From: Azospirillum sp. RU38E | Lineage (GTDB): Bacteria > Pseudomonadota > Alphaproteobacteria > Azospirillales > Azospirillaceae | Length of the DNA: 64,000 nt | NCBI RefSeq assembly: GCF_900188385.1 | Contig: NZ_FZOI01000006.1 | Location: forward strand, 62,001 to 126,000 | Direction of reading: 5' to 3' | Shown here: piece by piece, positions 46,014 to 55,247 of the stretch | Numbering within the stretch: the first letter of the stretch is position 1 | How the letters are laid out: every line of letters starts with the position of its first letter | Position numbers and translations under genes: made by a program | Notes under the pieces: generated by a model | Database searches by the model: none | Told to the model about the DNA's origin: nothing | What the model saw: only the letters and a program-made list of their open reading frames with translations

Positions 46014-47132
46014 TCAGCCGGTGAAATCCACCCAGCCGGCATTTTCCCGGCTGGCCCGCACGGCTGTATCGATGAAGGCCATGCCGCGCAGCCCATCGGC
46101 CAGACCGGGCAGCAGCGGGGCTGCCTCCCCCCGCAGCAACCGGGCGAAATCGCGGTAGAGATTGGCGAATGCTTCCAGATAGCCCTCCGGGTGGCCGCCC
46201 GGCGTGCGGCTGGCCTGCAATGCTGCCGGCGACAGGCCGGGATCGCCGGCGCGGATCAGTTCGCTGCGCCCATCGGCATGGGACAGCCACAGGCTGTTGG
46301 GCTCCTCCTGTCGCCAATCCAGCCCGGCTTTGTCGCCATAAATCCGCAACCGCAGTCCATTGCGCTCACCCACCGAAATCTGGCTGGCCAGCAACACGCC
46401 GCGCGCACCATTGTCGAAACGCAGCAGGATCTGGCAATCATCATCCAGCGCCCGGCCCGGCACGACGCTGCCCAGATCGGCCAGCAGCTTCACCACCTTA
46501 TGACCACTGACAAACTCCGCCAGATGGAAGGCATGGACGCCGATATCCGCGATGCAGCCGCCGATGCCGGCGCTGGCCGGATCAACCCGCCAGGCCGCCT
46601 GCTTGCCCACAGCCTCCCCCGCCAGCCAGCCTTGCGGATATTCCACCACCAGCTTGCGGATGGTGCCGAGCGCGCCTGCGGCGATGCGGGCCTTGGCCTC
46701 CCGCACCAGCGGATATCCGGCATAGGTGTAGGTGACGCCGAAGGGCAGGCCGGCGCGCGCCACCACCCCTTCCAGGGTCTGTGCCTCTGCCAGTGTCGCC
46801 GTCAGCGGCTTGTCGCACATGACGGCGATACCGGCTTCCAGGGCCGCACGGGCGGCGGTCAAATGGTGGCGGTTGGGGGTGGCGATCACCACCATTTCAA
46901 TCCCGTCCGCCCGGTCCCGCTCCGCCACCAGCATGGCGTCGAGCGAGGGATAGGAGCGGTCAGGACCAATGCCATAGGCGGCCCCGCCGGCGATGGAGCG
47001 GGCGGCATCGCTGGAAAAGGCCCCGGCGACCAGTTCGATCTCCCGGTCCATTTCCGCCGCCAGCCGGTGGACCGGGCCGATGAAGGCACCGGGTCCACCG
47101 CCCACCATCCCCATGCGGATACGTCGTTTCAT
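46014..47132 (-). CDS. Gfo/Idh/MocA-family oxidoreductase
   Basis: 372 residues, NAD(P)-dependent. Rossmann N-domain GMVGGGPGAFIGPVHRLAAEM, the EKP-type motif as MCDKPLTATLAEA with its catalytic Lys, and the active-site Asp/His in GGCIADIGVHAFHLAEF. Such enzymes oxidise or reduce sugar C3; in gut puerarin degraders a member (DgpA) makes the 3-keto C-glycoside that the deglycosidase cleaves. Here it could do that or re-reduce the released keto-sugar. Short ribosome site (CAAGGACC). It stands 18 bp after the GH1 stop, so it belongs to the same transcript. Confidence 0.85.
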   Translation of the reverse strand: MKRRIRMGMVGGGPGAFIGPVHRLAAEMDREIELVAGAFSSDAARSIAGGAAYGIGPDRSYPSLDAMLVAERDRADGIEMVVIATPNRHHLTAARAALEAGIAVMCDKPLTATLAEAQTLEGVVARAGLPFGVTYTYAGYPLVREAKARIAAGALGTIRKLVVEYPQGWLAGEAVGKQAAWRVDPASAGIGGCIADIGVHAFHLAEFVSGHKVVKLLADLGSVVPGRALDDDCQILLRFDNGARGVLLASQISVGERNGLRLRIYGDKAGLDWRQEEPNSLWLSHADGRSELIRAGDPGLSPAALQASRTPGGHPEGYLEAFANLYRDFARLLRGEAAPLLPGLADGLRGMAFIDTAVRASRENAGWVDFTG

Positions 47133-47150
47133 GGCCTTGGTCCTTGTTGA

Positions 47151-48482
47151 TCAGCAGGCATTGGCGCGGGCAATGGCGCCCAGCACCGCCGCACTGGGCT
47201 TGGGCGTGCGGGCGAATGTCTGGCGATCCAGGCTGTGCAGCCCGTATTGCGGCTTATAGCCAAAGCCCCATTCGAAATTGTCGATCAGCGACCAGTGGAA
47301 ATAGCCCTTCACCGGCACACCATCGGCGATCACCTTGTGCAGTTCCGTCAGGGCCGCCGGGATCAGGCGCTGGCGCACCCCGTCATCGGGTGTATTCACC
47401 CCATGTTCGGTGACGATCACCGGCACCTTGGCGATGGAATGGGCATAGCGCACCACACCGGCCAATGAGGCCGGATAGACCTCCGCCCCGCTCATGTTGC
47501 GGTCGCCGCCGGGCGGCGGCACCACACGGCCCTTGGCATCCCACAGGGCGCGTTCGTAATTCTGCACGCCGACAAAATCATCCTGCTGTGCGGCGCGCAG
47601 CCAGGGGGCGTAGAGCTGTTCGCGCACGCTGTCGCGTTTGCTGGTATCTTTGCCCACAGCCTGATCATCGATCATGGCCAGCGTCACGCCGACGGGCAAA
47701 TTGCTGCGTTCTGCTTTGATGGCCTGTCGGCCCTGCGCATGGCCCTTCAGCAGATGGGCCTGAACGACGACAGGATCGGGGTACCAGACATTGTTACCGG
47801 CCAGGAACAGTGGCACGCCAAAGCGCTTGGCCACCGCCTCACACGCCGCCTTGTCCGCCGGCACCAGCCAACTGCTCACCGAAGGGGGCAATATGGAGGG
47901 CAAATACCCCGCATGATTGGGTTCATTCAAGGTCGCCGCATAGGCGATGCCGTCCCCCAGATGCGCCGCCGCCTTGGCGCAAAAGCGGGCGAACAGGTCC
48001 GGCGCCTCTGGGTTATGCCAGCCGCCGGCCAGCGCGAACCAAAGCGGATTGGAGAAATGGTTGAAGGTCACCACCGGCTTCAGTCCGCGCGTGTGGCAGC
48101 CCTCGATGATGCGCTTGTAATGATCCAGCATGGCGATGGAGAATTCGCCCTGCCGGGGTTCAATCCGCGCCCATTCCAGGCTGAAGCGATAGGCGCTCAG
48201 CCCCGTATTCTTGACCAGATCAAGATCGACAGGCCACAGCATGAAGCTGTTCGCCGCATCCCCGGCCACATCGGCATAGGGCGATCCGGGCGCACGTTCC
48301 GCCGTCCAGATGTCGGAATTAATATTGTTGCCTTCCACCTGATAGGCGGCTGTCGAAGCCCCCCAGAGGAAACCATCCGGAAACTTGCGAGCACCCGTGG
48401 CCGCCATGGCGGGCAAGGCACGCGCAGCCGCCGCAACGCCCAGACCAGCCAGGCCCAAACCGATTTGCCGCCTCGTGAACAT
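47151..48482 (-). CDS. GH1 beta-glucosidase, exported (Tat-like signal)
   Basis: 443 residues. Start ATG behind AGGGAGTTGG; N-terminus TRRQIGLGLAGLGVAAAARALPAMA (cleavage near residue 28) has the twin-arginine form. GH1 marks: FPDGFLWGASTAAYQVEG, acid/base Glu in TLNEPNHAGY, YFHWSLIDNFEWGFGY, and the nucleophile in VTEHGVN. The last is TEHG rather than the usual TENG, so Asn is replaced by His next to the nucleophile. It would remove beta-O-glucosyl groups from plant glycosides in the periplasm. It lies between the carboxylesterase and Gfo/Idh/MocA genes in the same direction. Confidence 0.9.
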   Translation of the reverse strand: MFTRRQIGLGLAGLGVAAAARALPAMAATGARKFPDGFLWGASTAAYQVEGNNINSDIWTAERAPGSPYADVAGDAANSFMLWPVDLDLVKNTGLSAYRFSLEWARIEPRQGEFSIAMLDHYKRIIEGCHTRGLKPVVTFNHFSNPLWFALAGGWHNPEAPDLFARFCAKAAAHLGDGIAYAATLNEPNHAGYLPSILPPSVSSWLVPADKAACEAVAKRFGVPLFLAGNNVWYPDPVVVQAHLLKGHAQGRQAIKAERSNLPVGVTLAMIDDQAVGKDTSKRDSVREQLYAPWLRAAQQDDFVGVQNYERALWDAKGRVVPPPGGDRNMSGAEVYPASLAGVVRYAHSIAKVPVIVTEHGVNTPDDGVRQRLIPAALTELHKVIADGVPVKGYFHWSLIDNFEWGFGYKPQYGLHSLDRQTFARTPKPSAAVLGAIARANAC

Positions 48483-48540
48483 GTTTCCAACTCCCTATAT
48501 GGTTTTGTTTCGTTTATCGCGTGATCTGTCCGCCAAACCG

Positions 48541-50079
48541 TTATGGCGCTGTACTTTCTACCAAATCCAGCCTGGCACGGTATGAATCATCGATGAAACG
48601 GGGGCCTTGCAGAGTGAAATCCAGTATCTTGTCCGCTGCTGCGTTATAGGGCAGCCATTCCGGCCCCCCGTTTGCTGTAGGCACACCGTTGCGGGCGAAG
48701 GACACGAAATAATCGTGGATAGCCTGCGACGTCGCCTCATCTGTCGGCGTCACCTGCCCCGGAAACCGGACATTGATGGTGCGGAAGACAAACGGGATTT
48801 CGCTGGCGTGCATGGCCCCCATCGCGCTCGCCTGCTGTGATTGCGCGATATAGGAGAAGCGATAGCCGAAACTGGTGGCCTTTCGCGCCGCCGCCGCGCG
48901 CATGACATAGCGCGCTGGTTCAATGAACCCCCGGTCGCCAGCGATCTTCCAAACCATGATCAGATCATTCGGGCTGGCATAAAGGCGTCTGGCTTCATCG
49001 GCCCTGGACCCGAAGCCGGCAAGCGCCCGCTCCGGGTCACGGTCCAGGGGAAATCCGTCCATGCCAGTAGCACCGACCATGACGGGAATGTGGGGTGAGC
49101 CATGCCCCGCCGCCAGCAGCCGTTCCGGTTCATCCGTCACAAGCCGCCCGTCAATATGGGGGTTGATCATCAAATGATCGCCGGTTTTCAGCAGGCTTGC
49201 CATGCTTGCATCGCCCAAGGTCGATGCCGGCAGTGCCCGCAAGGCAGCAAGACCGGCCGGTCCGGTATCCGTGATCCCGACGGAGCGGGCGTAAGCCACG
49301 CCCTTTTCCTCCGCCGTCTTCTGATCCGTCATGCTCATCACACTGCCGGGGCGTCCAGCGCCCGACATCATGATGGCCCGGCTGAACAGCCCCCTTCCAG
49401 CATCCAGAGATTGCAACACATGGACGGACCGTCCACCTGCCGATTCACCAAAAATGGTGACATTCGCCGGGTCGCCGCCAAATGCAGCGATGTTGCGTTG
49501 AACCCATTTCAGCGCTGCAAGCTGGTCCATGAAACCGAAATTACCGGTCGGGCCACCGCCCGCCTCTGCTGTAAGAGCAGGGTGGGCGAAGAAACCCAAA
49601 CGGCCGATGCGGTAATTGGCGCTGACCAGAATGACGCCGTTGCGGGCAAAGGCCGTACCGTCATACACACCTGGGGAGGTGCCGCCATTGACAAAGCCGC
49701 CGCCATAAATCCAGAACATCACTGGATATTTGACACCCGGTTTCGCGTCCACCGGTGTCCAGACATTCAGGTAAAGACAATCCTCACCCAAGGGACCGCC
49801 CAAGGGGGCTGCATCACCCGCGAACGGCACTTGCTGGCAATCATTTCCATAGGATTTAGCCGACCGCACATCCGTCCAGGAGGCGGGAGGAACCGGCGCG
49901 CGCCAGCGCAGGTCACCCACAGGCGGTGCGGCAAACGGAATGCCCTTGAAGGCGCGGACACCGTTCTCCTCCACACCCTCCAGCGCCCCAGCCTCCACCG
50001 TTACTGTTACATTCGCGGCCTGCGCGGCGACGGCAAGGAAAGGGAAAGCAATAAGGGATGCGGCAATGAGGAAACGCAT
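48541..50079 (-). CDS. Type B carboxylesterase, exported
   Basis: 512 residues with signal peptide (RFLIAASLIAFPFLAVAAQAA). Carboxylesterase/lipase-family marks: GIPFAAPPVGDLRW, EDCLYLNVW, oxyanion-hole MFWIYGGGFVNGG, nucleophile elbow FGESAGGRSV (Ser preceded by Glu, followed by Ala-Gly-Gly) and the His region MHASEIPFVF. ATG behind GGGAGGACCAC. In this operon it probably removes acyl groups (acetyl, malonyl, coumaroyl or feruloyl) from decorated glycosides before the glycosidases act. The start lies 25 bp after the deglycosidase beta-subunit stop. Confidence 0.88.
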   Translation of the reverse strand: MRFLIAASLIAFPFLAVAAQAANVTVTVEAGALEGVEENGVRAFKGIPFAAPPVGDLRWRAPVPPASWTDVRSAKSYGNDCQQVPFAGDAAPLGGPLGEDCLYLNVWTPVDAKPGVKYPVMFWIYGGGFVNGGTSPGVYDGTAFARNGVILVSANYRIGRLGFFAHPALTAEAGGGPTGNFGFMDQLAALKWVQRNIAAFGGDPANVTIFGESAGGRSVHVLQSLDAGRGLFSRAIMMSGAGRPGSVMSMTDQKTAEEKGVAYARSVGITDTGPAGLAALRALPASTLGDASMASLLKTGDHLMINPHIDGRLVTDEPERLLAAGHGSPHIPVMVGATGMDGFPLDRDPERALAGFGSRADEARRLYASPNDLIMVWKIAGDRGFIEPARYVMRAAAARKATSFGYRFSYIAQSQQASAMGAMHASEIPFVFRTINVRFPGQVTPTDEATSQAIHDYFVSFARNGVPTANGGPEWLPYNAAADKILDFTLQGPRFIDDSYRARLDLVESTAP

Positions 50080-50104
50080 GTGGTCCTCCCCAATGTATCA
50101 GCCA

Positions 50105-50506
50105 TCAAGGCAGAATGATCGTGGCGTGGCGTGCATCGCGCACGAAAACCGGCTGGAATTCCGGCGGGAAATAGGGATGGCGGAAACGGATGGAACTGGC
50201 GACATGGTGGACGCCGGGCGCCAGCCCGCCCGCCTTGGGCACGATCACCGTGAAATAGCTGCCGACATAGAGGCGGGCCACCGTTTCCTCGGCCATTTCA
50301 GCATGGCTATATTCCCGGTCACCCACGCGGATGCGGCTCTGTTCGGCGGGATATTCCACCCCATCAATCACCAGATCGACACCTTCGATCAGGCTGAGGC
50401 GCGAACTGCGGTAATTCGGCTGGCGGATACGCACCTCAAAGCCGGTACGCGCCCCCACCGGGCCGATATTGTGGAAACCGGTGCTCTGGATATGGCTGCG
50501 CTCAAG
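50105..50506 (-). CDS. C-glycoside deglycosidase beta subunit (DUF6379 family)
   Basis: 133 residues, all-beta. LERSHIQSTGFHNIG, GFEVRIRQPNYRSSRLSLIEG, VDLVIDGVEYPAEQSRIRVGDREYSHAEMAEE and a C-terminal RDARHATIILP fit the DUF6379 family, the small subunit of C-glycoside deglycosidases (DgpB, DfgB, CarC types; the quoted strings are separate segments). The subunit completes the active site of the TIM-barrel alpha subunit. Start: ATG at 50506 inside the alpha gene's last codons; ATGCTTGA shares the alpha stop, a 5-base overlap that would couple synthesis of the two subunits. No signal peptide, so the complex is cytoplasmic. Confidence 0.82.
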   Translation of the reverse strand, partial: LERSHIQSTGFHNIGPVGARTGFEVRIRQPNYRSSRLSLIEGVDLVIDGVEYPAEQSRIRVGDREYSHAEMAEETVARLYVGSYFTVIVPKAGGLAPGVHHVASSIRFRHPYFPPEFQPVFVRDARHATIILP

Positions 50507-51419
50507 CATGGACGTTCCCCCCGTGCGCGGCATCGTATTCGGCTTCAAGCTTGCGGATCAGCGCGTGCTGGCGGCGCACCTGCTCAATCGATACCCAGGG
50601 GTCGCGCGCCCCTTCATATTCGCTGGAGAGATAGCCGGCATAGCCCAGCTTCTTCAGCATCGGCACGATCCGGTCCCACGGGATGTGGTGATCGTGCAGA
50701 TTTTCATCGATATGGTGGAACTTGGCCTGGATGAAGGGCACGTACTGGATGACATCCGCCAGATGTTCCACCGGCACCTTGATGCCGTTCAGGAAGCTCA
50801 ACGCCTTTTTGCGGATTTCATCGGTTTCCCCCCCGCCCCACTTGTTCAAGGGGCGGTCCTGGAAGATGCCGGTATCGATCATCAGGCCGAAATTCTTGGT
50901 GCCCGTGCGTTCGATGAAGGCGATATAGGCATCTGTCACCGGGTGCTTGATCGGCGTGGGGGAATGGATTTCCGGCAGGATCACGATGCCCAGCTGGTGG
51001 GCCAGATCCAGATTGCGTTCCACCGCCGGCTGCCAGATCGGATCGGGTGTCAGCTCGCCATCAATCACGCCGAATTTCGGGCGCAGGAATTTGAAGCCCA
51101 GCCGATGGGCCAGCCGCAAATCCTGCGCAATCTGTGCAGCCCCTTCTTCGGCGCTCATATTGCGGCCGATGGTGATGCGGGTATCCACCCAGGCCGCCAT
51201 ATTGGTCGGCTCCAGCTGATACCGGTCCAGCAGGGCAAACCAGTTGTCCAGCCAGGCCGTGGTCGGTTCCGGATATGTCGGGATGCTGGTTTCGCCCAGA
51301 ATTTCAATACCGGTGGAGCCGGTGCCGGCGACATGGTCGAAGGCATCCTCCAGGCTCATCACCGTGCCCAGATCTTCGGTGTAGCTGTAAAGCGACACCC
51401 CATATTTGAACGCGCTCAA
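50502..51419 (-). CDS. C-glycoside deglycosidase alpha subunit (TIM-barrel, isomerase-like)
   Basis: 305 residues. Start is TTG at 51419 behind GAGGGAGTG; no ATG fits. Metal-site segments of the AP-endonuclease-2-like barrel are present: Glu in VILPEIHSPTPIKHP, Asp in GLMIDTGIFQDRP, His in AKFHHIDENLHDHHIPW and Glu in YLSSEYEGARDPW. With the DUF6379 partner directly overlapping it, this is best read as the catalytic subunit that breaks the C-C bond between a 3-keto sugar and an aromatic aglycone, as in DgpC/CarB-type enzymes. It is the first enzyme gene after the TonB receptor. A generic sugar isomerase is the alternative, made less likely by the pairing. Confidence 0.82.
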   Translation of the reverse strand: MSAFKYGVSLYSYTEDLGTVMSLEDAFDHVAGTGSTGIEILGETSIPTYPEPTTAWLDNWFALLDRYQLEPTNMAAWVDTRITIGRNMSAEEGAAQIAQDLRLAHRLGFKFLRPKFGVIDGELTPDPIWQPAVERNLDLAHQLGIVILPEIHSPTPIKHPVTDAYIAFIERTGTKNFGLMIDTGIFQDRPLNKWGGGETDEIRKKALSFLNGIKVPVEHLADVIQYVPFIQAKFHHIDENLHDHHIPWDRIVPMLKKLGYAGYLSSEYEGARDPWVSIEQVRRQHALIRKLEAEYDAAHGGNVHA

Positions 51420-51493
51420 GGCGTTACACTCCCTCTTGGCTCAAGGTACCGGTCGCCCGGCCGGGGGGAAGAACCGCCCCGGCCGGGTCAAAC

Positions 51494-53836
51494 TCAGAAG
51501 TTCACGCCCATGCGCACACCGATGGTGCGAACGGAGTCGTAATTGAACCGCTGCGTCAGGGTCAGGGTCTTGGCATTGACCGCATCGCCCGGCTCATTCC
51601 CGATATTGAAGGGCCGGATCTGGTTGAAGCAGTTCTTGCAGAACAGGCCAGCCGACCAGGACTCCGCCTTGATGGAGAGATTGAGATCAAACCGGTCGGT
51701 ACTGGGAATGGTCATTTCCGGGGCAAAACCGGAATTCAGCGGCGAGCGATGGTAATAGGTGACGCCCACCGAACCATCCAGGCTTTCCGTCAGCGGGGTG
51801 GTGTAATCCGCCGTCAGCGTGCTGGTGAACTTCGCCGACAGGGGCACGCGCCGCCCACTAGCATCAAAGGTGGCATTGATGGCGCAGCTGGGGTCCGGCT
51901 GCGTGGCATAGCACTGTACGCCCGGATAGGAATTGAACTTGGCATCCACATAGGACAGGGACGCACCGAGGGTCAGCCCATGCGCCGGACGGACCTGCAG
52001 GCCGATATCAATCCCCTTGGTGGTGGCGGTCGCCGCATTGGTCAGGATGATGGTCTGCAGCGGCTCGTTAAAGGACTGAACCTGCAAATTGCTGAAGCGG
52101 GTATGGAAGGCGGCGGCGGAGACAACCAGCTTGCGATCCAGCAGGGCCGACTTGACACCGACCTCCCCGCCTTTGGAAATTTCCGGCTGCACACTGATAT
52201 CGGCCCCCCGCGCCGGGGAGGAGTTGGAGAAGCCCGGCCCCTTATAGCCGCGGCCATAGAAGCCATAGAGCAGCGTGTCCGGCACCACGTCGTAATCAAG
52301 ACCAACCTTCCAGCTGAAGTTGGTATTGTCGACCTTGCCCCGGCTGATATTGTTGGGCACGCCGAGCGTGACGAAATATTTGCCGGTATTTTCGATCAGA
52401 TCAATCGATGCCTTGTCATAGGTCAAACGCCCGCCGGCCGTCAGTTTCAACTGTTCCGTCAGGGCATAGTTGAACTGGCCGAAGCCGGCATAGCTGCGCA
52501 CCTTGCTCTGCAAACTGGCATCCTGACCCAGGAAATAAAGGTTGCTGACGCTGCAGGCCGGTGGCGGCCCCGCCGTCACGGTGGCACCAACGCAGAAGGG
52601 GAACTGCGGCAAGGCCGGTGCAGGCAGGTTATTGAAACCACCACGCTGGACCTGATTATCCGTATTGCTTTGGAAGTAATAGAGCCCGGCCTGTCCACCG
52701 AACGGCCCGTCATTCGGCAATGCCACGCGCAGTTCCTCAGAGAACTGATTATACTGGCTGGCATTGGTGTTGGTATTCAGGAAATTGACGGGGGTTTGAT
52801 CGGAATCGCTGGCATAAGACTGGTCCAGTTTCTTCCATGCAGAAATGCTGGATATTTCCAGGCCATTGTCAAACGCATAGGCAAGTTTGCCCTGGACACC
52901 GCCCATTTCCAGATCGCGCCAAGCTGGGCCATCGGTGGCCATATCCAGATTGTCAGGACCGGGCACCACGCCGGCCGATGCCAGGATGGAACGATACTGG
53001 GTATTGGGGCCGAGCGACCGGTAGGTTGTGTCCCAGAAGCCGGAAACACCCCGGTTTTTAAAGTAATCTCCACCGAGATTGACCGTGAGACCATTGCCGG
53101 GATCGGCCAGGAACTTCAAGCGGACGGCCTTTTGTTCCACATCGCCATCATTGCGGCCCACCGGCTTGCCCAGATTCCGCGTCAGCGCATCCTGGTAGCT
53201 GTAGGTTCCGGCAATGCGCAGGGCGCTGGTGTCACTGATCGGCACATTCAGGGCCGCCTGGTTACGAATGCCCAACCCGTCGGAACCAGGGCGGCTGCGG
53301 CTGGTGCCTTCGGCATTAACATAGCCGCTGGTCTCCCCCAGTTTCGGATCAACCGTGGTGATATTGACCAGGCCGGCAGAGGCGTTCTTGCCGAACAGCA
53401 GGCCCTGGGGGCCATTCAACACTTCCACCCGCTGCACATCATAAAGCGCACCGGCAGCGAAGGCGGGAATACCCAGAACCACATCATCAACGACCTGCGA
53501 AACCGTCGATTCGACGGTCGGCGAGAAGGTATTGGTACCGATGCCCCGGATGGAGAAGCTGTCATCGCTGCCCGTCTGCAGGCTGGGCGTCAGCTTGGTG
53601 AGGGTGCTGAGATCGCTGACCCCATTGGCCGTCAGGACATCTGCCGTAACAACGGACACGCTGGCCGGCACCTTCAGCACGCTTTCGCTGCGGCGCTGCG
53701 CCGTGACGATGATCTCGCCGATTACATCCTCTTGCGCAGCGGCACCGGTCGCGCCTTCCTGCGCCTGGGCCATTGCCGGTGCCATGACGGCACAGGATGC
53801 CAGCAGCAGCATCTTGATAGTCTTACGGTTTTTCAT
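51494..53836 (-). CDS. TonB-dependent receptor of the glycoside operon
   Basis: 780 residues, outer membrane. ATG 53836 follows GGGAGGTCC; a 74-codon in-frame upstream extension has no coding character. Signal peptide TIKMLLLASCAVMAPAMAQA; TonB-box region IGEIIVTAQRRSESVLKVP; plug with FSIRGIGTNTFSPTVESTVS and VEVLNGPQGLLFGKNASAG; the barrel ends RTIGVRMGVNF. This receptor type (FSIRGIGT...DVQRVEVLNGPQGLLFG) is common for aromatic or terpenoid ligands and differs from the sugar-type receptor at 22779. It heads the leftward set that includes the C-glycoside deglycosidase, so plant phenolic glycosides are its likely ligands. Confidence 0.88.
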   Translation of the reverse strand: MKNRKTIKMLLLASCAVMAPAMAQAQEGATGAAAQEDVIGEIIVTAQRRSESVLKVPASVSVVTADVLTANGVSDLSTLTKLTPSLQTGSDDSFSIRGIGTNTFSPTVESTVSQVVDDVVLGIPAFAAGALYDVQRVEVLNGPQGLLFGKNASAGLVNITTVDPKLGETSGYVNAEGTSRSRPGSDGLGIRNQAALNVPISDTSALRIAGTYSYQDALTRNLGKPVGRNDGDVEQKAVRLKFLADPGNGLTVNLGGDYFKNRGVSGFWDTTYRSLGPNTQYRSILASAGVVPGPDNLDMATDGPAWRDLEMGGVQGKLAYAFDNGLEISSISAWKKLDQSYASDSDQTPVNFLNTNTNASQYNQFSEELRVALPNDGPFGGQAGLYYFQSNTDNQVQRGGFNNLPAPALPQFPFCVGATVTAGPPPACSVSNLYFLGQDASLQSKVRSYAGFGQFNYALTEQLKLTAGGRLTYDKASIDLIENTGKYFVTLGVPNNISRGKVDNTNFSWKVGLDYDVVPDTLLYGFYGRGYKGPGFSNSSPARGADISVQPEISKGGEVGVKSALLDRKLVVSAAAFHTRFSNLQVQSFNEPLQTIILTNAATATTKGIDIGLQVRPAHGLTLGASLSYVDAKFNSYPGVQCYATQPDPSCAINATFDASGRRVPLSAKFTSTLTADYTTPLTESLDGSVGVTYYHRSPLNSGFAPEMTIPSTDRFDLNLSIKAESWSAGLFCKNCFNQIRPFNIGNEPGDAVNAKTLTLTQRFNYDSVRTIGVRMGVNF

Positions 53837-54253
53837 TCTTGGACCTCCCTCTGTTTTGTCTTGTTTCGGGAACACCCGCTCAGGTGCGCCGCCGCGTTGC
53901 CACGGGCATGTGCCGTGACCGACCTTTCTCCCTGCGGCTGATGGGCAACCTCCCTGGTTGGGATATTCTCTTGCGCCGATGTCGAATTGGAATATAATTT
54001 TAGTATGGTGATCAGGAACGGTTGTCAAGCGCTGTTGATTGTTCCGTCGCCAAATCACGAAAACCCGCCCGCACGGCGACGGGCGGGAAAACGAAAACAG
54101 GGGTCAATGAATTGATATAATTAGTAAAAATATAAATTCTGCCTGCCCGCCCCACCGGCACCATGCCTTTGCCGGGGCGGATATCCTGCGATGTTGCGCA
54201 ACGGACGGCGCTGCCGAGAGAGGTTGCGGAGCATGGACGCTTCGGAGTAAGCA
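53837..54253. promoter_or_regulatory. divergent control region, TonB receptor / TetR
   Basis: A 417 bp AT-richer gap between the two divergent starts. GGAAC (54015-54019) and GTTCC (54041-54045) with TCAA and TTGA inside form an imperfect inverted repeat that could bind the TetR protein. AT-rich tracts near 53990-54003 and 54108-54135 could hold the two -10 regions. No element of the repeat families is present. Site assignment is tentative. Confidence 0.35.
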
Positions 54254-54976
54254 ATGCTGATGATCAAACAGGTGAAATCGTCCAAAGGCGCACAAGCTGT
54301 TCCCCGTGCCCGCCGTGCAACGGCGGTGGCAGCGGCGGGCGAACCGGCCCCTGCTGCGCCCGCGGAACGGGGGCCGGTACAGGGGCGCAGCCAGGCGTCC
54401 CTGAAACGGATGCTGGCCGCCGCGCGCAACCTGATGCTGGAGCGCGACGGGGAAGATTTCACCCTGAACGATGTCAGCATGACCGGCAAAGTCTCGATCG
54501 GCTCCATCTATCACCGGTTTGCCAGCAAGGACGATCTGGTCCGCGCCGTGCTGGAGGCGGAGATGAAAGAGATCGAGGCTGGCGAAACGCTGGTGCAACA
54601 GCGTTCGCTGGAACAGAGCCGCAGCCTTGATCAGTTTATCTCTTTATTTATTCGTGATTTTTTTGAGGTCTTGAAGAAGCACTCCCTGTTCATCCGGTTG
54701 AATATCCGCCGCGCGGCCACCGACCCGGCCGCCGCCATGCTGGGTGACACACATGAGCAGCGGGCAGCGCAGCGGCTGCATACGGCGCTGACGGTCTATG
54801 CCGCGGATATTCCCGGCGATCTGGATCGGAAGGCCTCCTATTCCATGCTGATGATCTTCTTTGCCCTGGCCTGGCAGCTCACCCCCGAAATGCCGCGCCC
54901 CACCAAGCCGCAGCAGCATCCGGATTGGGTGATCATTGAGCTTTGCACGATGATCACCTCCTATCTGAAGAACTGA
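54254..54976 (+). CDS. TetR/AcrR-family regulator of the glycoside operon
   Basis: 240 residues. A ~45-residue Ala/Arg/Pro-rich leader precedes the DNA-binding domain: SQASLKRMLAAARNLMLERDGEDFTLNDVSMTGKVSIGSIYHRFASKDDLV (the recognition helix is the VSIGSIYHRF part). The ligand-binding C-terminal half is helical. Start ATG with GGAG six bases upstream. It diverges from the TonB receptor/deglycosidase set and probably represses it until an aglycone or glycoside binds. Confidence 0.88.
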   Translation: MLMIKQVKSSKGAQAVPRARRATAVAAAGEPAPAAPAERGPVQGRSQASLKRMLAAARNLMLERDGEDFTLNDVSMTGKVSIGSIYHRFASKDDLVRAVLEAEMKEIEAGETLVQQRSLEQSRSLDQFISLFIRDFFEVLKKHSLFIRLNIRRAATDPAAAMLGDTHEQRAAQRLHTALTVYAADIPGDLDRKASYSMLMIFFALAWQLTPEMPRPTKPQQHPDWVIIELCTMITSYLKN

Positions 54977-55099
54977 TCTCTCCCGGCGCCGGCCAACGGC
55001 GCCGCTCGCTTCAGGCGCGCGCCCCTGCGGGGCCTGCTCGCCCCCCCCCTTTGGCCATAAATGCACGACCTTGGAGAGTGAGCCTGATGATCACGCTTC

Positions 55100-55247
55100 A
55101 TACCGGCGGCACGAAATCATGACCAAAGGTCACGCTTTCATGCCCCTCAATCGCCGGCGCCAGCATCCGCTGGCTTGGCTACGCCGCACGAGCGGCGCGG
55201 CGGCAGTCGCCGCCGTACCAACGGTCATGAAGGATGACCGTTGGTAT
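55100..55247. repeat. 148 bp element, copy C1, overlapping the GH106 start
   Basis: It begins ATACCGGCGGCACGAAATCA and ends GACCGTTGGTAT, with an internal hairpin TGACCAAAGGTCA near the left end and ACCAACGGTCAT...ATGACCGTTGGT at the right end. A copy of equal length lies at 59422-59569. Its ATACC termini and GC-rich middle (CAGTCGCCGGCG, TTGGCTACGCCGC) resemble the ATACCAAT element, so the two are related families. The likely start codon of the GH106 gene lies within its right hairpin. Confidence 0.88.
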
